From an uncultured Eubacteriales bacterium (GTDB lineage: Bacteria > Bacillota > Clostridia > Christensenellales > DTU072), in assembly GCA_949292905.1 (NCBI GenBank), contig CASFAV010000009.1, forward strand, positions 1 to 64,000: DNA of 64,000 nt. The letters run 5' to 3'. A program made the translations under genes and the position numbers. Shown here piece by piece: positions 1-8,803 of this stretch. Below the pieces are notes generated by a model, which was given only the letters and a program-made list of their open reading frames with translations, ran no database searches and was not told where the DNA came from. The number at the start of each line of letters is the position of its first letter. The first letter of the stretch is position 1.

Positions 1-276
1 ATAAAAGTTAACTCGTTATCGGTTACAGAAAATATCAGCCTTGACACAAACGGTGGCAGTATAATTTGCGAACGTGTAAATGTTGGAAAAACTATCGACT
101 TAAAAGCAAAAGATGGTAATATAACGGGTACAATTATAGGCGGTTGGGACGATTTTGCTATCTCTTGCACTATCAAAAAAGGCGATTGCAATTTACCTTT
201 GAGTAAAGAAAACGGCGAAAAATCGTTTATCGCAGATTGCAACAACGGAGATATCGATATTGAATTTGTCGGGTAA
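1..276 (+). CDS. DUF4097-like putative adhesin, C-terminal fragment
   Basis: An open frame runs from the window edge to TAA at 274-276 and gives 91 residues; the start lies outside the window. The fragment is made of short alternating beta-type segments with G-N-I and G-D-I-D-I-E-F repeats and ends in V-G, the pattern of the DUF4097 beta-strand repeat family, whose members often sit behind a membrane anchor and are of unknown function. This stretch is visibly more A+T-rich than the genes that follow. The family call rests on repeat style in a fragment only. Confidence 0.5.
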   Translation: MKVNSLSVTENISLDTNGGSIICERVNVGKTIDLKAKDGNITGTIIGGWDDFAISCTIKKGDCNLPLSKENGEKSFIADCNNGDIDIEFVG

Positions 277-403
277 GCATACGGAAAGCCGTAGTGTTTC
301 ATTATACGCAAATAACGAATAACAATAAGCGCAAATTGATATATTATGATTTGCGCTTTCCTATTTGAAAAAAATACAGCGTATTGCTTGCCTATAAAAT
401 AAA

Positions 404-440
404 AAACGTAAGTCGAACTTTATCGGTTCAACTTACGTTT
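404..440 (-). terminator. Bidirectional intrinsic terminator, tRNA-Leu side
   Basis: AAACGTAAGT (404-413) pairs with ACTTACGTTT (431-440), extended by GAAC/GTTC. An A-run on the left (401-406) and T-run on the right allow termination in both directions. It lies just 3' of the tRNA-Leu gene on the minus strand. The rest of 277-444 is A+T-rich with nothing else recognisable. Confidence 0.75.
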
Positions 441-444
441 TAGG

Positions 445-531
445 TGGTGCGGATGACAGGACTTGAACCTGCACAACCTTGCGATCACAAGATCCTGAAT
501 CTTGCGCGTCTGCCAATTCCGCCACATCCGC
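445..531 (-). tRNA. tRNA-Leu (anticodon CAG)
   Basis: Read on the minus strand, acceptor GCGGATG (531-525) pairs with CATCCGC, followed by discriminator A and an encoded CCA (447-445). The anticodon stem CAAGA/TCTTG encloses loop TTCAGGA, giving anticodon CAG. A long variable arm typical of a class II leucine tRNA is present, with total length 87 nt. Confidence 0.95.
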
Positions 532-545
532 ACGGCAGTTGTTAT

Positions 546-573
546 TCTATAATAACGCCTGTGTATTTGTCAA
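546..573 (-). promoter_or_regulatory. Sigma-A promoter of tRNA-Leu
   Basis: On the minus strand TTGACA (573-568) is followed after 16 bases by TATAGA (551-546). The predicted start is about 8 bases ahead of the mature tRNA 5' end. Confidence 0.7.
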
Positions 574-615
574 GGTTTTTCGTTAGGTCGAGTTTATTTT
601 TGTAAATGTTTGCGA

Positions 616-1260
616 TCAGATATCGGCTTTGCCCGCGTCGTCCGATTTTTCTTCCTCTTTATTCGCTTCGTCCTGTTTGCCCGCCGCTTCGAGCGCCGCG
701 TTCTCCTTCTTGCCGAGGGCGTTGGTGTTCATCGACTTACGGTATACCACGAACTGGTTGAACAGGTATTCCGTAACAAGATTTATGACCATCGTGAACG
801 CGAGCACGAGGTATTCGTTCCAATGAGCTTTGTCCGTGAGCGCGTCGCCCCAGAGGGTAGAGAGGGGAGTGAATACGACGTAGTATGCCGCGACTTTCAA
901 CATCGCAATAGGCACATTATTAGCCGATTTGAAGGTGAATTTACGGTTGAAAGTGAAGTTCCACAGAACGGAAAGCGTGAGCGCGATGAGATACGCAGGC
1001 CAGTATATCAGGTGTAATACCTCGTTCAGAATGGTGAATACGACGAATTGTATCACGCCCGCGGAACATGAAAAGCCTACGAATTTGAGTACCCGTATTA
1101 TTTCGTTCTTTCGCTTCAGCTTTATTTGCTCCGGGGTGAGCTCTTCTGCGGCGTTTTCGGCTTTAGCCGTTGCTTCTTCGGCTGCTTTGTCGGCGCTTTC
1201 GTCGGCAGCGACTTCCTTTTCTTCGGTTAATTCGGTGATTTTGTCTTTTTCCGTTTCCAT
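616..1260 (-). CDS. GtrA family membrane protein
   Basis: A 214-residue membrane protein. Residues about 57-175 contain four hydrophobic segments with the GtrA-like pattern (glycine/serine-rich first helix, W-N-F-T-F-N-R-K-F-T-F loop near 103-113, and F-N-Q-F-V-V-Y-R at the end). GtrA-type proteins are thought to help flip or move polyprenyl-linked sugars for cell-surface glycosylation; the exact substrate here is unknown. The core is flanked by long charged tails, an Ala/Glu-rich N-terminus (1-50) and a Lys/Glu-rich C-terminus (178-214), that are not part of the usual 120-150-residue family. The ATG has AAGGAG upstream. It is divergent from galU, which makes UDP-glucose, consistent with an envelope-sugar role. 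Confidence 0.8.
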   Translation of the reverse strand: METEKDKITELTEEKEVAADESADKAAEEATAKAENAAEELTPEQIKLKRKNEIIRVLKFVGFSCSAGVIQFVVFTILNEVLHLIYWPAYLIALTLSVLWNFTFNRKFTFKSANNVPIAMLKVAAYYVVFTPLSTLWGDALTDKAHWNEYLVLAFTMVINLVTEYLFNQFVVYRKSMNTNALGKKENAALEAAGKQDEANKEEEKSDDAGKADI

Positions 1261-1277
1261 AAATGCTCCTTATCTAA

Positions 1278-1306
1278 ATTATATTGCAAAATACGCGCGA
1301 TTGCAA
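1278..1306 (-). promoter_or_regulatory. Sigma-A promoter of the GtrA gene
   Basis: Minus strand TTGCAA (1306-1301), 17-base spacer, TATAAT (1283-1278), about 18 bases before the start codon. Confidence 0.75.
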
Positions 1307-1337
1307 TACGTTACGCTCTTTAATTTCTTATTCGATA

Positions 1338-1366
1338 TTGCATTTCCGCCCGTTACGTTATATAAT
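1338..1366 (+). promoter_or_regulatory. Sigma-A promoter of galU
   Basis: TTGCAT (1338-1343), 17-base spacer, TATAAT (1361-1366). It is back-to-back with the GtrA promoter. Confidence 0.75.
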
Positions 1367-1388
1367 ATTATTGCAAAGGCAGGTGTTT

Positions 1389-2252
1389 ATGAAATCTGTT
1401 TCAAAAGCAATAATCCCCGCGGCAGGGTACGGTACGAGGCATCTGCCGATAACCAAAGCCCTCCCGAAAGAATTGCTACCTATCTTGGACAGACCTTCCG
1501 TCGATTACGTGGTGGAAGAATGCGTTTCGAGCGGAATAACGGATATATGTATTGTTCTTTCGCGCGGCAAGGGCGCCGTCGAAGATTACTTCGACCGTCA
1601 TCCCGAGATAGAAGCCAATCTCGCCGCAAGCGGCAAACGCGACCTGCTTAAAAAGGTAAACCCTTATCTCGGTAAAGTCAATATCACATATATTCGTCAG
1701 CCCGAAATGAAGGGCACGGCTTATGCGATAGGTATGTGCAGAGATTTTACCGCGGGAGAAGCTTTTGCGGTACTGTTTCCCGACGACGTGGTATATAATC
1801 CCGAAGATCCTGCAACCGCGCAACTGGTACGCGCTTCGGAGACTACCGCCGCTACGATAGTGGGCGTGAAGGATCTTCCGCCGAAGGAAGCGGTTAAATA
1901 CGGCGTCATGGTCCCCGGCGAGAGTAAAGGAAAGTACGTTCGTATCAAGGGATTTGTAGAAAAGCCGGATATCGATAAGCTGCCTTCGACGATCACGAGC
2001 GTGGGGCGGTTTGTGCTGACGCCCGACATATATTACTACATAGACCGCGTCAGACCGGCCGCCAACGGCGAAAGATATCTTACTGACGCGATAGACATGA
2101 TGGCTAAAGACATGAACGTTTACGCATACGCTTTCGAAGGCACGCGCTACGACATGGGAAGCACGGAAGGCTTCCTGAAAGCCAATCTGGATTACGCGCT
2201 CCGCGAGAAAGAGCTCGGCGCGAAGATATCGGAATTTTTGAAAACTCGTTGA
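1389..2252 (+). CDS. galU: UTP--glucose-1-phosphate uridylyltransferase
   Basis: Makes UDP-glucose from UTP and glucose-1-phosphate in the cytoplasm, the sugar donor for glycolipids, teichoic acids and exopolysaccharide. The 287-residue product has the nucleotidyltransferase signature near the N-terminus (A-A-G-Y-G-T-R-H-L-P-x-T-K with downstream K-E-L-L-P) and G-F-V-E-K-P in the middle, at the normal family length. The frame is open further upstream, but the ATG at 1389 is chosen because it follows AAAGGCAGG and sits downstream of the promoter; the extra 35 residues would begin before the -35 box. Confidence 0.93.
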   Translation: MKSVSKAIIPAAGYGTRHLPITKALPKELLPILDRPSVDYVVEECVSSGITDICIVLSRGKGAVEDYFDRHPEIEANLAASGKRDLLKKVNPYLGKVNITYIRQPEMKGTAYAIGMCRDFTAGEAFAVLFPDDVVYNPEDPATAQLVRASETTAATIVGVKDLPPKEAVKYGVMVPGESKGKYVRIKGFVEKPDIDKLPSTITSVGRFVLTPDIYYYIDRVRPAANGERYLTDAIDMMAKDMNVYAYAFEGTRYDMGSTEGFLKANLDYALREKELGAKISEFLKTR

Positions 2253-2277
2253 GCGCAGAAGGTCCCGGCGTTATAAT
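2249..2277 (+). promoter_or_regulatory. Sigma-A promoter of clpC
   Basis: TTGAGC (2249-2254) overlaps the galU stop codon; after 17 bases comes TATAAT (2272-2277). No CtsR-type direct repeat was noticed around it. Confidence 0.7.
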
Positions 2278-2312
2278 ACTGAAATAATCTAATAGCAGAA
2301 CGGAAAGGTTTT

Positions 2313-4907
2313 ATGGCAAATATCGGATATACCGAAGACGTAGCGAAAATTATAGGCAAAGCAAACGAAATTTCTAAAAAACTCGGCGTGCAGACGGCAA
2401 CCGAGCATATTCTGTATGCAATGCTTACAGTAGAAGACACCTATGCTTTCGATATTCTTACTCAGCTCAAGGTGGATAAGGAAGCCGCTACCGGTATGAT
2501 ATTGAGAATGGTGACGAGACAAAGCCCGCAAATCATAGAAGATCAGGTGCGAAGAGCGCTCGTAAACGCCAGGACTGTGGCGGAAAAGCTCAATTACGCT
2601 TTATACGACACCCAGCATCTTCTGCTTGCTCTGACCTACGACAGGTCGTGCGGCGCGGCGCAGGTGTTACAGAATTTCAATATTTCTTACAGCGATATCA
2701 AGCAGATAGTTGAAAGCATGAGCGCCAACGGCGTGGGTAGAGAGAAAACGGAAGAAGAAGCCGGAGAAACGTCGGAAGAAGAGGAATTGAGCAACACGAT
2801 AAACTCTCTTTTCGACAGGATATTCGGAGACACGATTCGCACTTCGCAGCCGATCACCTTCCGCGTAAACGCATACGACAACGGCGGGAGATCGGATAAG
2901 ACAGGGAAAGCCTCGGGCGATTCTTCCGAAGACGGACTCGACGCGTTCGGGAGCGATTTCACGGAACTTGCCCGCGAAGGTAAATTCGATCCCGTTATCG
3001 GCAGAGACAGGGAGATCAAAATGATAATGCGCGTGCTTACGCGCAGAACCAAAAACAATCCGCTCATAATAGGCGAACCGGGCGTGGGCAAGACGGCGGT
3101 AGTCGAGGGGCTCGCACAGGCGATAGCCAAGGGCGAAGTCCCCGATATGCTCAAAAACAAGCGTATATTCTCGCTCGATATAGGTTCGCTCGTGGCGGGT
3201 ACGAAATACCGCGGCGAATTCGAAGCGCGTTTCAAGGACATGATAGCGGAACTGGACGACGGAAAGACGATACTTTTCATCGACGAAATGCACATGATAA
3301 TGACCGCGGGCGACAACGATTCGGGCGGCACGACGGTCGCCAATCTGCTGAAGCCGTTGCTTGCGCGCGGCGACATACCCACGATCGGCTCGACTACCAT
3401 AGACGAGTATCGCAAGCATATCGAGAAGGACGCGGCGCTCGCAAGAAGGTTCAAGCCCGTCATGATAGAGCCGCCGTCTGTCGAGGACACGGTGACCATA
3501 CTGCGCGGGCTGCGCGACAGATATCAGGAACACCATAAAGTGGTGATAACAGATGACGCTATTGTAGCTGCGGCTACATTATCCGACAGATATATCGCCG
3601 ACAGGTTCTTACCCGACAAAGCTATCGACGTGATAGACGAGGCGGCGAGCAAGATGCGCGTCGCGGCGATGATAACGCCGCCGGAAATACTCGAACACGA
3701 GAAGAAGCGCACCGAGCTCAACGCGGCGATAATAGCGGCGACAAAAGGCGAGGATTTCGTCAAAGCGGGCGAGCTCAAGAAGGAGCGCGAAGCCGTCGAC
3801 GCCAAGCTCAAGGAGCTCAGGACCCGTTGGGGCGAGGATATCGTCAGCGGGCATATGAAGATAGGCTCCGAGGAGATTGCGGAGATAGTGTCCGAGTGGA
3901 CGGATATCCCGGTAAGTAATCTTACCGAGGAAGAGAGCGCCAAGCTCATGCACCTCGAGGAAGAGCTCGGCAAACGCGTGATAGGTCAAGAAGAGGCTGT
4001 GAGCGCGGTAGCGAGAGCAATAAAGCGAGCCAGAGCGGGGCTGAAGGATCCCGACAAACCGATTGGGACGTTTATGTTTTTGGGACCCACGGGCGTGGGC
4101 AAGACGGAACTTTCCAAAGCGCTCGCGGAAAAGATGTTCGGCGACGAGAATATGCTTATACGCATAGACATGAGCGAGTATATGGAGAAGCTCAACGTTT
4201 CGCGCCTTATAGGTTCTGCGCCCGGTTACGTAGGGTACGAAGACGGCGGGCAGCTTACCGAGAAGGTTCGCCGCAAGCCTTATTCCGTCGTTTTATTCGA
4301 CGAGATAGAGAAGGCGCACCCCGACGTATTCAATATTCTTCTGCAGGTCCTGGACGACGGCAGACTTACCGATTCGCACGGAAGAGTCGTTTCCTTCAAG
4401 AATACCGTAATAATAATGACCTCCAATATCGGCGCCCGCGATATTGCGCGTATGAAGCGAGTAGGCTTCGGCGGAGAGCTACGCGCGGACAGCGATTACG
4501 AATCGATGAAGGAAAAGCAGCTCGCCGCGCTCAAAGAGTCGATGAATCCCGAATTCGTCAACCGTATAGACGATATAATCATTTTCCGCAGGCTCGACGA
4601 GGACGCGCTCGCGCGTATAGCGGAGATAATGATAAATCAGATCATCGCGATGCTGAAAGAAAAAGGCATCCGTCTTACCTATACCCCGGCGGTCGTCAAA
4701 TATATCCTCGAGGGGGCTTCCGATCCCGAGTACGGCGCGAGACCTCTGCGCAGAGCGGTACAGCGGGTATTCGAGGATAAATTGAGCGACGAGATCATAA
4801 CCGGCAAAATTAAAAGCGATTGCGACGTAGCCGTCGACGTCAAAGACGGCGAGATCGTATTCGATATAACCAAAAGCAAAGGAGGCACACCATGCGTATC
4901 GAACTGA
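2313..4907 (+). CDS. clpC: ClpC-type AAA+ unfoldase of the Clp protease
   Basis: An ATP-driven unfoldase that feeds proteins to ClpP. The 864 residues show an N-domain with two repeats (1-140), an acidic linker, a first AAA+ module (Walker A G-E-P-G-V-G-K-T at 254-261, Walker B I-L-F-I-D-E at 320-325), a coiled UVR-type middle region (about 460-510), and a second AAA+ module (G-P-T-G-V-G-K-T at 591-598, V-L-F-D-E near 660). V-G-F at 717-719 is the loop that docks on ClpP, so it is a protease partner rather than ClpB. In many Bacillota clpC follows ctsR-mcsA-mcsB; here galU precedes it and hpf overlaps its 3' end. RBS CGGAAAGG. Confidence 0.93.
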   Translation: MANIGYTEDVAKIIGKANEISKKLGVQTATEHILYAMLTVEDTYAFDILTQLKVDKEAATGMILRMVTRQSPQIIEDQVRRALVNARTVAEKLNYALYDTQHLLLALTYDRSCGAAQVLQNFNISYSDIKQIVESMSANGVGREKTEEEAGETSEEEELSNTINSLFDRIFGDTIRTSQPITFRVNAYDNGGRSDKTGKASGDSSEDGLDAFGSDFTELAREGKFDPVIGRDREIKMIMRVLTRRTKNNPLIIGEPGVGKTAVVEGLAQAIAKGEVPDMLKNKRIFSLDIGSLVAGTKYRGEFEARFKDMIAELDDGKTILFIDEMHMIMTAGDNDSGGTTVANLLKPLLARGDIPTIGSTTIDEYRKHIEKDAALARRFKPVMIEPPSVEDTVTILRGLRDRYQEHHKVVITDDAIVAAATLSDRYIADRFLPDKAIDVIDEAASKMRVAAMITPPEILEHEKKRTELNAAIIAATKGEDFVKAGELKKEREAVDAKLKELRTRWGEDIVSGHMKIGSEEIAEIVSEWTDIPVSNLTEEESAKLMHLEEELGKRVIGQEEAVSAVARAIKRARAGLKDPDKPIGTFMFLGPTGVGKTELSKALAEKMFGDENMLIRIDMSEYMEKLNVSRLIGSAPGYVGYEDGGQLTEKVRRKPYSVVLFDEIEKAHPDVFNILLQVLDDGRLTDSHGRVVSFKNTVIIMTSNIGARDIARMKRVGFGGELRADSDYESMKEKQLAALKESMNPEFVNRIDDIIIFRRLDEDALARIAEIMINQIIAMLKEKGIRLTYTPAVVKYILEGASDPEYGARPLRRAVQRVFEDKLSDEIITGKIKSDCDVAVDVKDGEIVFDITKSKGGTPCVSN

Positions 4908-5431
4908 TTTCCAAGGGCTATAACGAAGGTAACAGACTTGTTTCCGTTATCGAAAAGAAGCTCGGCAAACTCGATAAGTATTTCCCCGACGACAGCGCTG
5001 AAGCCAAAGTCAAACTCAGCACCGTCAGCACCGACAAATTCACGATGGAAGTAACCATCCGTTTTTCGGGCTTCATAGCGAGAGCGGAAGTAACTTCCGA
5101 CAACATGTACGACAATATCGACCTTGTTCTGCCCAAACTCGACAAGCAGATCAATAAGTTCAGAGCGCGCATCAACAGCAAAACGCCCAAGAGCGCGTTG
5201 CCGCTCAATCCGCCCGCCGACGAGGAAGCCGCCGTTTCCAAGGATAAGCTTGGTAAAGTCGTCAAAGAAAAGCGTTTCGATATTTCTATCGTGACCGTAG
5301 AGGACGCCATAGCGGAACTCGAACTTCTCGACCATGATTTCTACGTGTTCGTTAACGCCGAGAACAACAAAGTTTCCGTCGTTTATAAGCGCCACGACGG
5401 CGATTACGGTCTGATAACGCCCGAATATTGA
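4892..5431 (+). CDS. hpf: Long-form ribosome hibernation-promoting factor
   Basis: Binds the 30S decoding region and, through its C-terminal domain, pairs 70S ribosomes into inactive 100S dimers during starvation. The 179 residues split into an N-terminal S30AE domain (about 1-105) and a C-terminal dimerisation domain (about 120-179, with D-H-D-F-Y-V-F near the middle), so it is the long form. The ATG at 4892 follows AAAGGAGG and lies inside the last 16 bases of clpC in another frame, so the two are translationally coupled. This ties protein quality control and ribosome storage into one transcript. Confidence 0.93.
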   Translation: MRIELISKGYNEGNRLVSVIEKKLGKLDKYFPDDSAEAKVKLSTVSTDKFTMEVTIRFSGFIARAEVTSDNMYDNIDLVLPKLDKQINKFRARINSKTPKSALPLNPPADEEAAVSKDKLGKVVKEKRFDISIVTVEDAIAELELLDHDFYVFVNAENNKVSVVYKRHDGDYGLITPEY

Positions 5432-5458
5432 TAAGCGCATATATTATTAAACACGCGA

Positions 5459-5487
5459 CGCTTGCGCGCACATCGTGCGCGCAAGCG
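5459..5487. repeat. Perfect GC-rich hairpin without U-tract
   Basis: Arms of 11 bases (CTTGCGCGCAC at 5461-5471 and its complement at 5475-5485) around loop ATC, extended by two further pairs, between hpf and the next gene. No T-run follows, so it may be a weak terminator, an mRNA-end stabiliser or a repeat-type palindrome. Confidence 0.5.
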
Positions 5488-5507
5488 CTTCGAAAAGGTT
5501 AAATCGG

Positions 5508-6317
5508 ATGATGAAGATAGGAATGTCCACGGCAACCTTCTTCTCCAAATCGCAGACGGAGGATACCGTAAATCTCATACAAAGTATGGGGGTAGAAGTA
5601 TGTGAAATATTTCTCACTACTTTCAGAGAATACCGCAGGGAATTCATAGACCTGCTTCTTCCGCGTATCGGTCCGAAGCTCGAGGTGCACAGCGTACATA
5701 CGCTGAACCAGCAATTCGAACCGGAATTGTTCAATAAAGCGCAGAGAACGCGCGAAGACGCGGAAGACTTCTTCCGCGAATGTGCGGAAGCGGCGGTCAG
5801 GCTAAACGCGCGATCTTACACTTTCCACGGACAGCCGCGCCTTAAACGTCTGCCTTACCATATAGACTATAAATGGCTGGCGAAAAGGCTTAAAGAACTC
5901 GACGCGATACTCGCGGGATACAAAGGCAGTCGCTGTAAGATAGCCTACGAAAACGTCCATTGGACCTTTTTCAATTCGCCGGACTTTTTCCGCGAACTCA
6001 AAGAGTACAGCGACGTCGAAGTCTGTCTGGACATAAAACAGGCGATGCAGAGCAAGTATCCGCTCGACGACTATCTGGAAGTAATGGCGGACAGGCTCGT
6101 AACGGTGCATCTGTGCGATTATCACGAGGACGGAAAGCTTGCCGTTCCCGGTAAAGGTTCCTTCGATTTTACGGGATTCTTCCGGAAATTGATCTCGCTC
6201 GGTTACGACGGTCCGCTCCTTATGGAGCTTTATGCGGGCAATTACGAGAGCTTTGACGAAGTCAAGGCCTCTTACGAATATCTGAAAAAATGTCTTACGG
6301 TCGCAGAGCGCGGCTGA
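5508..6317 (+). CDS. Sugar phosphate isomerase/epimerase-like TIM-barrel protein
   Basis: A 269-residue protein of the xylose-isomerase-like/AP-endonuclease-2 fold. It has the family pattern: K-I-G-M-S at the first strand, E-V-H-S-V-H around strand two or three, Y-E-N-V-H-W at strand five, C-L-D-I-K-Q-A at strand six, T-V-H-L-C-D-Y at strand seven and L-L-M-E-L-Y-A-G near the end, supplying the His/Glu/Asp metal ligands expected on strand ends. Substrate is not evident; it lies just ahead of pgi, which suggests a sugar-phosphate role. Two adjacent ATGs (5508 and 5511) follow AAAAGG; the first is used. Confidence 0.75.
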   Translation: MMKIGMSTATFFSKSQTEDTVNLIQSMGVEVCEIFLTTFREYRREFIDLLLPRIGPKLEVHSVHTLNQQFEPELFNKAQRTREDAEDFFRECAEAAVRLNARSYTFHGQPRLKRLPYHIDYKWLAKRLKELDAILAGYKGSRCKIAYENVHWTFFNSPDFFRELKEYSDVEVCLDIKQAMQSKYPLDDYLEVMADRLVTVHLCDYHEDGKLAVPGKGSFDFTGFFRKLISLGYDGPLLMELYAGNYESFDEVKASYEYLKKCLTVAERG

Positions 6318-6337
6318 ATTCAAGGAGTATAAATTTT

Positions 6338-7750
6338 ATGGCAAAAAAATACGAAAGCATCAAATTCGATTACAACAACATGATGGCCGATCACGTCGGC
6401 GAAAAAGAGGGGATTTCCGCTAAGGAACTCGCCGCCATGCGCAATATGGCGGTCGCCGCTCACGCCGAAGTCAAACTGAACCGCGGCACGGGCATGATGG
6501 GCTGGACGGAACTTCCTTACAATCAGGGTGAAGTCGTCAAGGATATTATCGAAACGGCTAAAGCCGTCCGCCGCAACGCGGAAGCCTTCGTCGTTCTCGG
6601 TATCGGCGGCTCGGCTTTGGGACCTATGGCGGTATTTCAGGCTTTGTGTCATCTCCGCCACAACGAACTTCCGAAACGCTTGCGCAAGGCACCCAAATTC
6701 TACGTTGAGGACAACGTCGATCCGGAGAGAATGGCGTCCCTTCTCGATATCCTCAATCTCGACAAGACCGTTTTCAACGTGATAACCAAGAGCGGTTCCA
6801 CTTCGGAGACGATGAGTCAGTACCTCATCATCATGGATATACTTAAAAAGCGTTACGGTGACAAAGCGCGCGAGCACATCATCGCCACGACCGACGCGGA
6901 GAAGGGCAATCTTATCAAGATCGCCCGCAAAGAGGGACTCAAGACCTTCTATATACCCGACGGAGTGGGCGGAAGATTCAGCGAGATATGTCCCGTGGGA
7001 CTTTTCCCCGCGGCGGTACTCGGCATAGACATTAAGGCGTTGCTCAAAGGCTGCGCGGACATGGATAAAGCCTGCCGCAAAGCGGATATGAAGACCAACC
7101 CCGCGCTCACCGCGGCGGCTCTCCAATATCTTGCGATGGAGAAGGGCAAAAACATCAGCGTCATGATGCCTTATACCGATTCTCTCAAGCTTATGGCGGA
7201 CTGGTACTGTCAGCTTTGGGCGGAGAGCCTCGGTAAAGCCGTAAACAAGAAAGGGGAGATCGTCAACGTGGGACAGACTCCCGTCAAATCGCTCGGCGTG
7301 ACCGATCAGCACAGTCAGGTACAGCTCTATACCGAAGGACCTTTCGACAAGGTAGTCACGTTCATCGGCGTCGAAAAGTATCGCAAGGAAGTCGTTATCA
7401 GCGGCGGCGCGGAGGATTTCCCGTCGGTATCTTTCCTGAGCGGACATACTCTTAACGAGCTCATCACTTCCGAAATGTATGCTACGGAATACGCGCTCAC
7501 GAAGAACCAACGTCTTAACAACATGATTATTCTGCCCGAAGTCAACGCCTACAGCGTGGGACAGCTTATGATGTTCTTTATGCTCGAAACCGCCTATGCA
7601 GGCGCGATGCTCGGTATAGACGCATTCAATCAGCCCGGAGTGGAAGAGGGCAAGAACGCTACCTACGCCCTTCTCGGCAGAGCAGGTTACGAAGCCAAAG
7701 CGGAGGAACTCCGTTCCCGTCCCGCAAAGTCGGATAATTATATAATTTGA
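6338..7750 (+). CDS. pgi: Glucose-6-phosphate isomerase
   Basis: Interconverts glucose-6-phosphate and fructose-6-phosphate in glycolysis and gluconeogenesis. The 470-residue product carries two SIS-type sugar-phosphate domains: G-I-G-G-S-A-L-G-P in the first, K-S-G-S-T-S-E-T for phosphate binding, and a C-terminal region with the family lysine in its usual place; length is close to the Bacillota enzyme. The ATG at 6338 is preceded by AAGGAG; the frame extends 16 residues upstream into the previous gene, which is not used. Confidence 0.93.
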   Translation: MAKKYESIKFDYNNMMADHVGEKEGISAKELAAMRNMAVAAHAEVKLNRGTGMMGWTELPYNQGEVVKDIIETAKAVRRNAEAFVVLGIGGSALGPMAVFQALCHLRHNELPKRLRKAPKFYVEDNVDPERMASLLDILNLDKTVFNVITKSGSTSETMSQYLIIMDILKKRYGDKAREHIIATTDAEKGNLIKIARKEGLKTFYIPDGVGGRFSEICPVGLFPAAVLGIDIKALLKGCADMDKACRKADMKTNPALTAAALQYLAMEKGKNISVMMPYTDSLKLMADWYCQLWAESLGKAVNKKGEIVNVGQTPVKSLGVTDQHSQVQLYTEGPFDKVVTFIGVEKYRKEVVISGGAEDFPSVSFLSGHTLNELITSEMYATEYALTKNQRLNNMIILPEVNAYSVGQLMMFFMLETAYAGAMLGIDAFNQPGVEEGKNATYALLGRAGYEAKAEELRSRPAKSDNYII

Positions 7751-7768
7751 AAGCGTTAAAACGCGCCG

Positions 7769-8803
7769 ATGCTCGTAACTGAAGATCTGAGTCTTGAATA
7801 TCTTTATGGCGCAAAAGCCTTGTGCGACGTGTCTTTCGAAATTGCTTCGGGAGAACACGTCGCCGTACTCGGCGGCGCGGAAGCGGGGAAAACCTCGCTT
7901 CTTAAAGCTATAGCGGGGTTGTATCCCGTAAGCTCCGGTAAAGTATTCATCGACGGAAAAGACGTCACCGAAGCAAAGATCAAAGACCGCGATATACTTT
8001 TCGTCTACGACGACGGCGGTCTTTTCAACCGTCGCACCGTTCGCTACAATCTCATTTTTCCGCAGAAAGTGCGTAAAGTGCCGAAGGCGGAGCGAGAGAT
8101 ACGCGCCGTCGACGCCGCCGACGGATTCGGACTCGGAGGATTCGAGGAGGAGTACGTTTTCAGGCTGTACGAAACGGAGAAAGTGCGTTTAGCGCTCGCT
8201 CGTACCGCATTGAGAAAATCTTCTCTCGTAATGATAGACGACGTATTTGCGATGCTTCCTTCCGCTCAGCGCGGCAAGCTTTTCCGAGAGCTTTTTCCCC
8301 GTATCGCGGAGATAAATTCTTCCCTTCTTTTCGCTACGTCTTCGGTTACGGAAGCCTTCTCCGTCGGTAAGCGCGTGATATTTCTGCGCTACGGCAGGGT
8401 GGAACAGATCGGATCGCCCGAAGAACTTATCGGAGATCCCGCGTCCGTCAACGTCGACGCATACGTAAACGTATACCGCAATTTCACGGAAGCGCCCGTG
8501 ACTCTTACCGCCGACGGAGCGAAGCTCAATTTCGGGGGATACGAAATAAACGTAAGTTGTCCGGGTTACAAGTCCGACCGCGTCATAATATCTTACGTGC
8601 CGGAACCGGCGGAATACGGCGAGCCTTTCGAAGCCGTATCGAGGGCGTTCGACGGCAACGGTTTCGTTTACTTAAACGCGGACGGCATTAAATTCCCCTC
8701 CGTAGAAACGCCGCCTGCGGGCATTAAAGTCAGACCGCGCAAAAGCGATCTGCGTATTTTTTCGGTTACCGACGAAAAACGTTTGACTTTCCGCATCGAT
8801 TAA
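7769..8803 (+). CDS. Degenerate MalK/UgpC-like ABC ATPase homologue
   Basis: The fold is that of a sugar-type ABC ATPase with a C-terminal TOBE-like extension (about 215-344), but conserved motifs are lost. Walker A is intact (G-G-A-E-A-G-K-T, 35-42). The Q-loop Gln is Asp (D81), the LSGGQ signature is L-Y-E-T-E (133-137), the catalytic Glu after Walker B is Asp (I-D-D, 157-158), and the H-loop His is Ser (S191). It may bind ATP but probably cannot hydrolyse it normally, so a regulatory or scaffold role is inferred. No good Shine-Dalgarno site precedes the ATG, which is 18 bases after pgi. Codon use matches its neighbours and the frame is uninterrupted, so it is not an obvious pseudogene. Confidence 0.7.
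   Translation: MLVTEDLSLEYLYGAKALCDVSFEIASGEHVAVLGGAEAGKTSLLKAIAGLYPVSSGKVFIDGKDVTEAKIKDRDILFVYDDGGLFNRRTVRYNLIFPQKVRKVPKAEREIRAVDAADGFGLGGFEEEYVFRLYETEKVRLALARTALRKSSLVMIDDVFAMLPSAQRGKLFRELFPRIAEINSSLLFATSSVTEAFSVGKRVIFLRYGRVEQIGSPEELIGDPASVNVDAYVNVYRNFTEAPVTLTADGAKLNFGGYEINVSCPGYKSDRVIISYVPEPAEYGEPFEAVSRAFDGNGFVYLNADGIKFPSVETPPAGIKVRPRKSDLRIFSVTDEKRLTFRID

Noticed and set aside
6320..7858. 512-codon minus-strand open frame
   Set aside because: It is antisense to pgi, which has full-length homology, motifs and a ribosome site; the antisense product looks like a codon-bias shadow.
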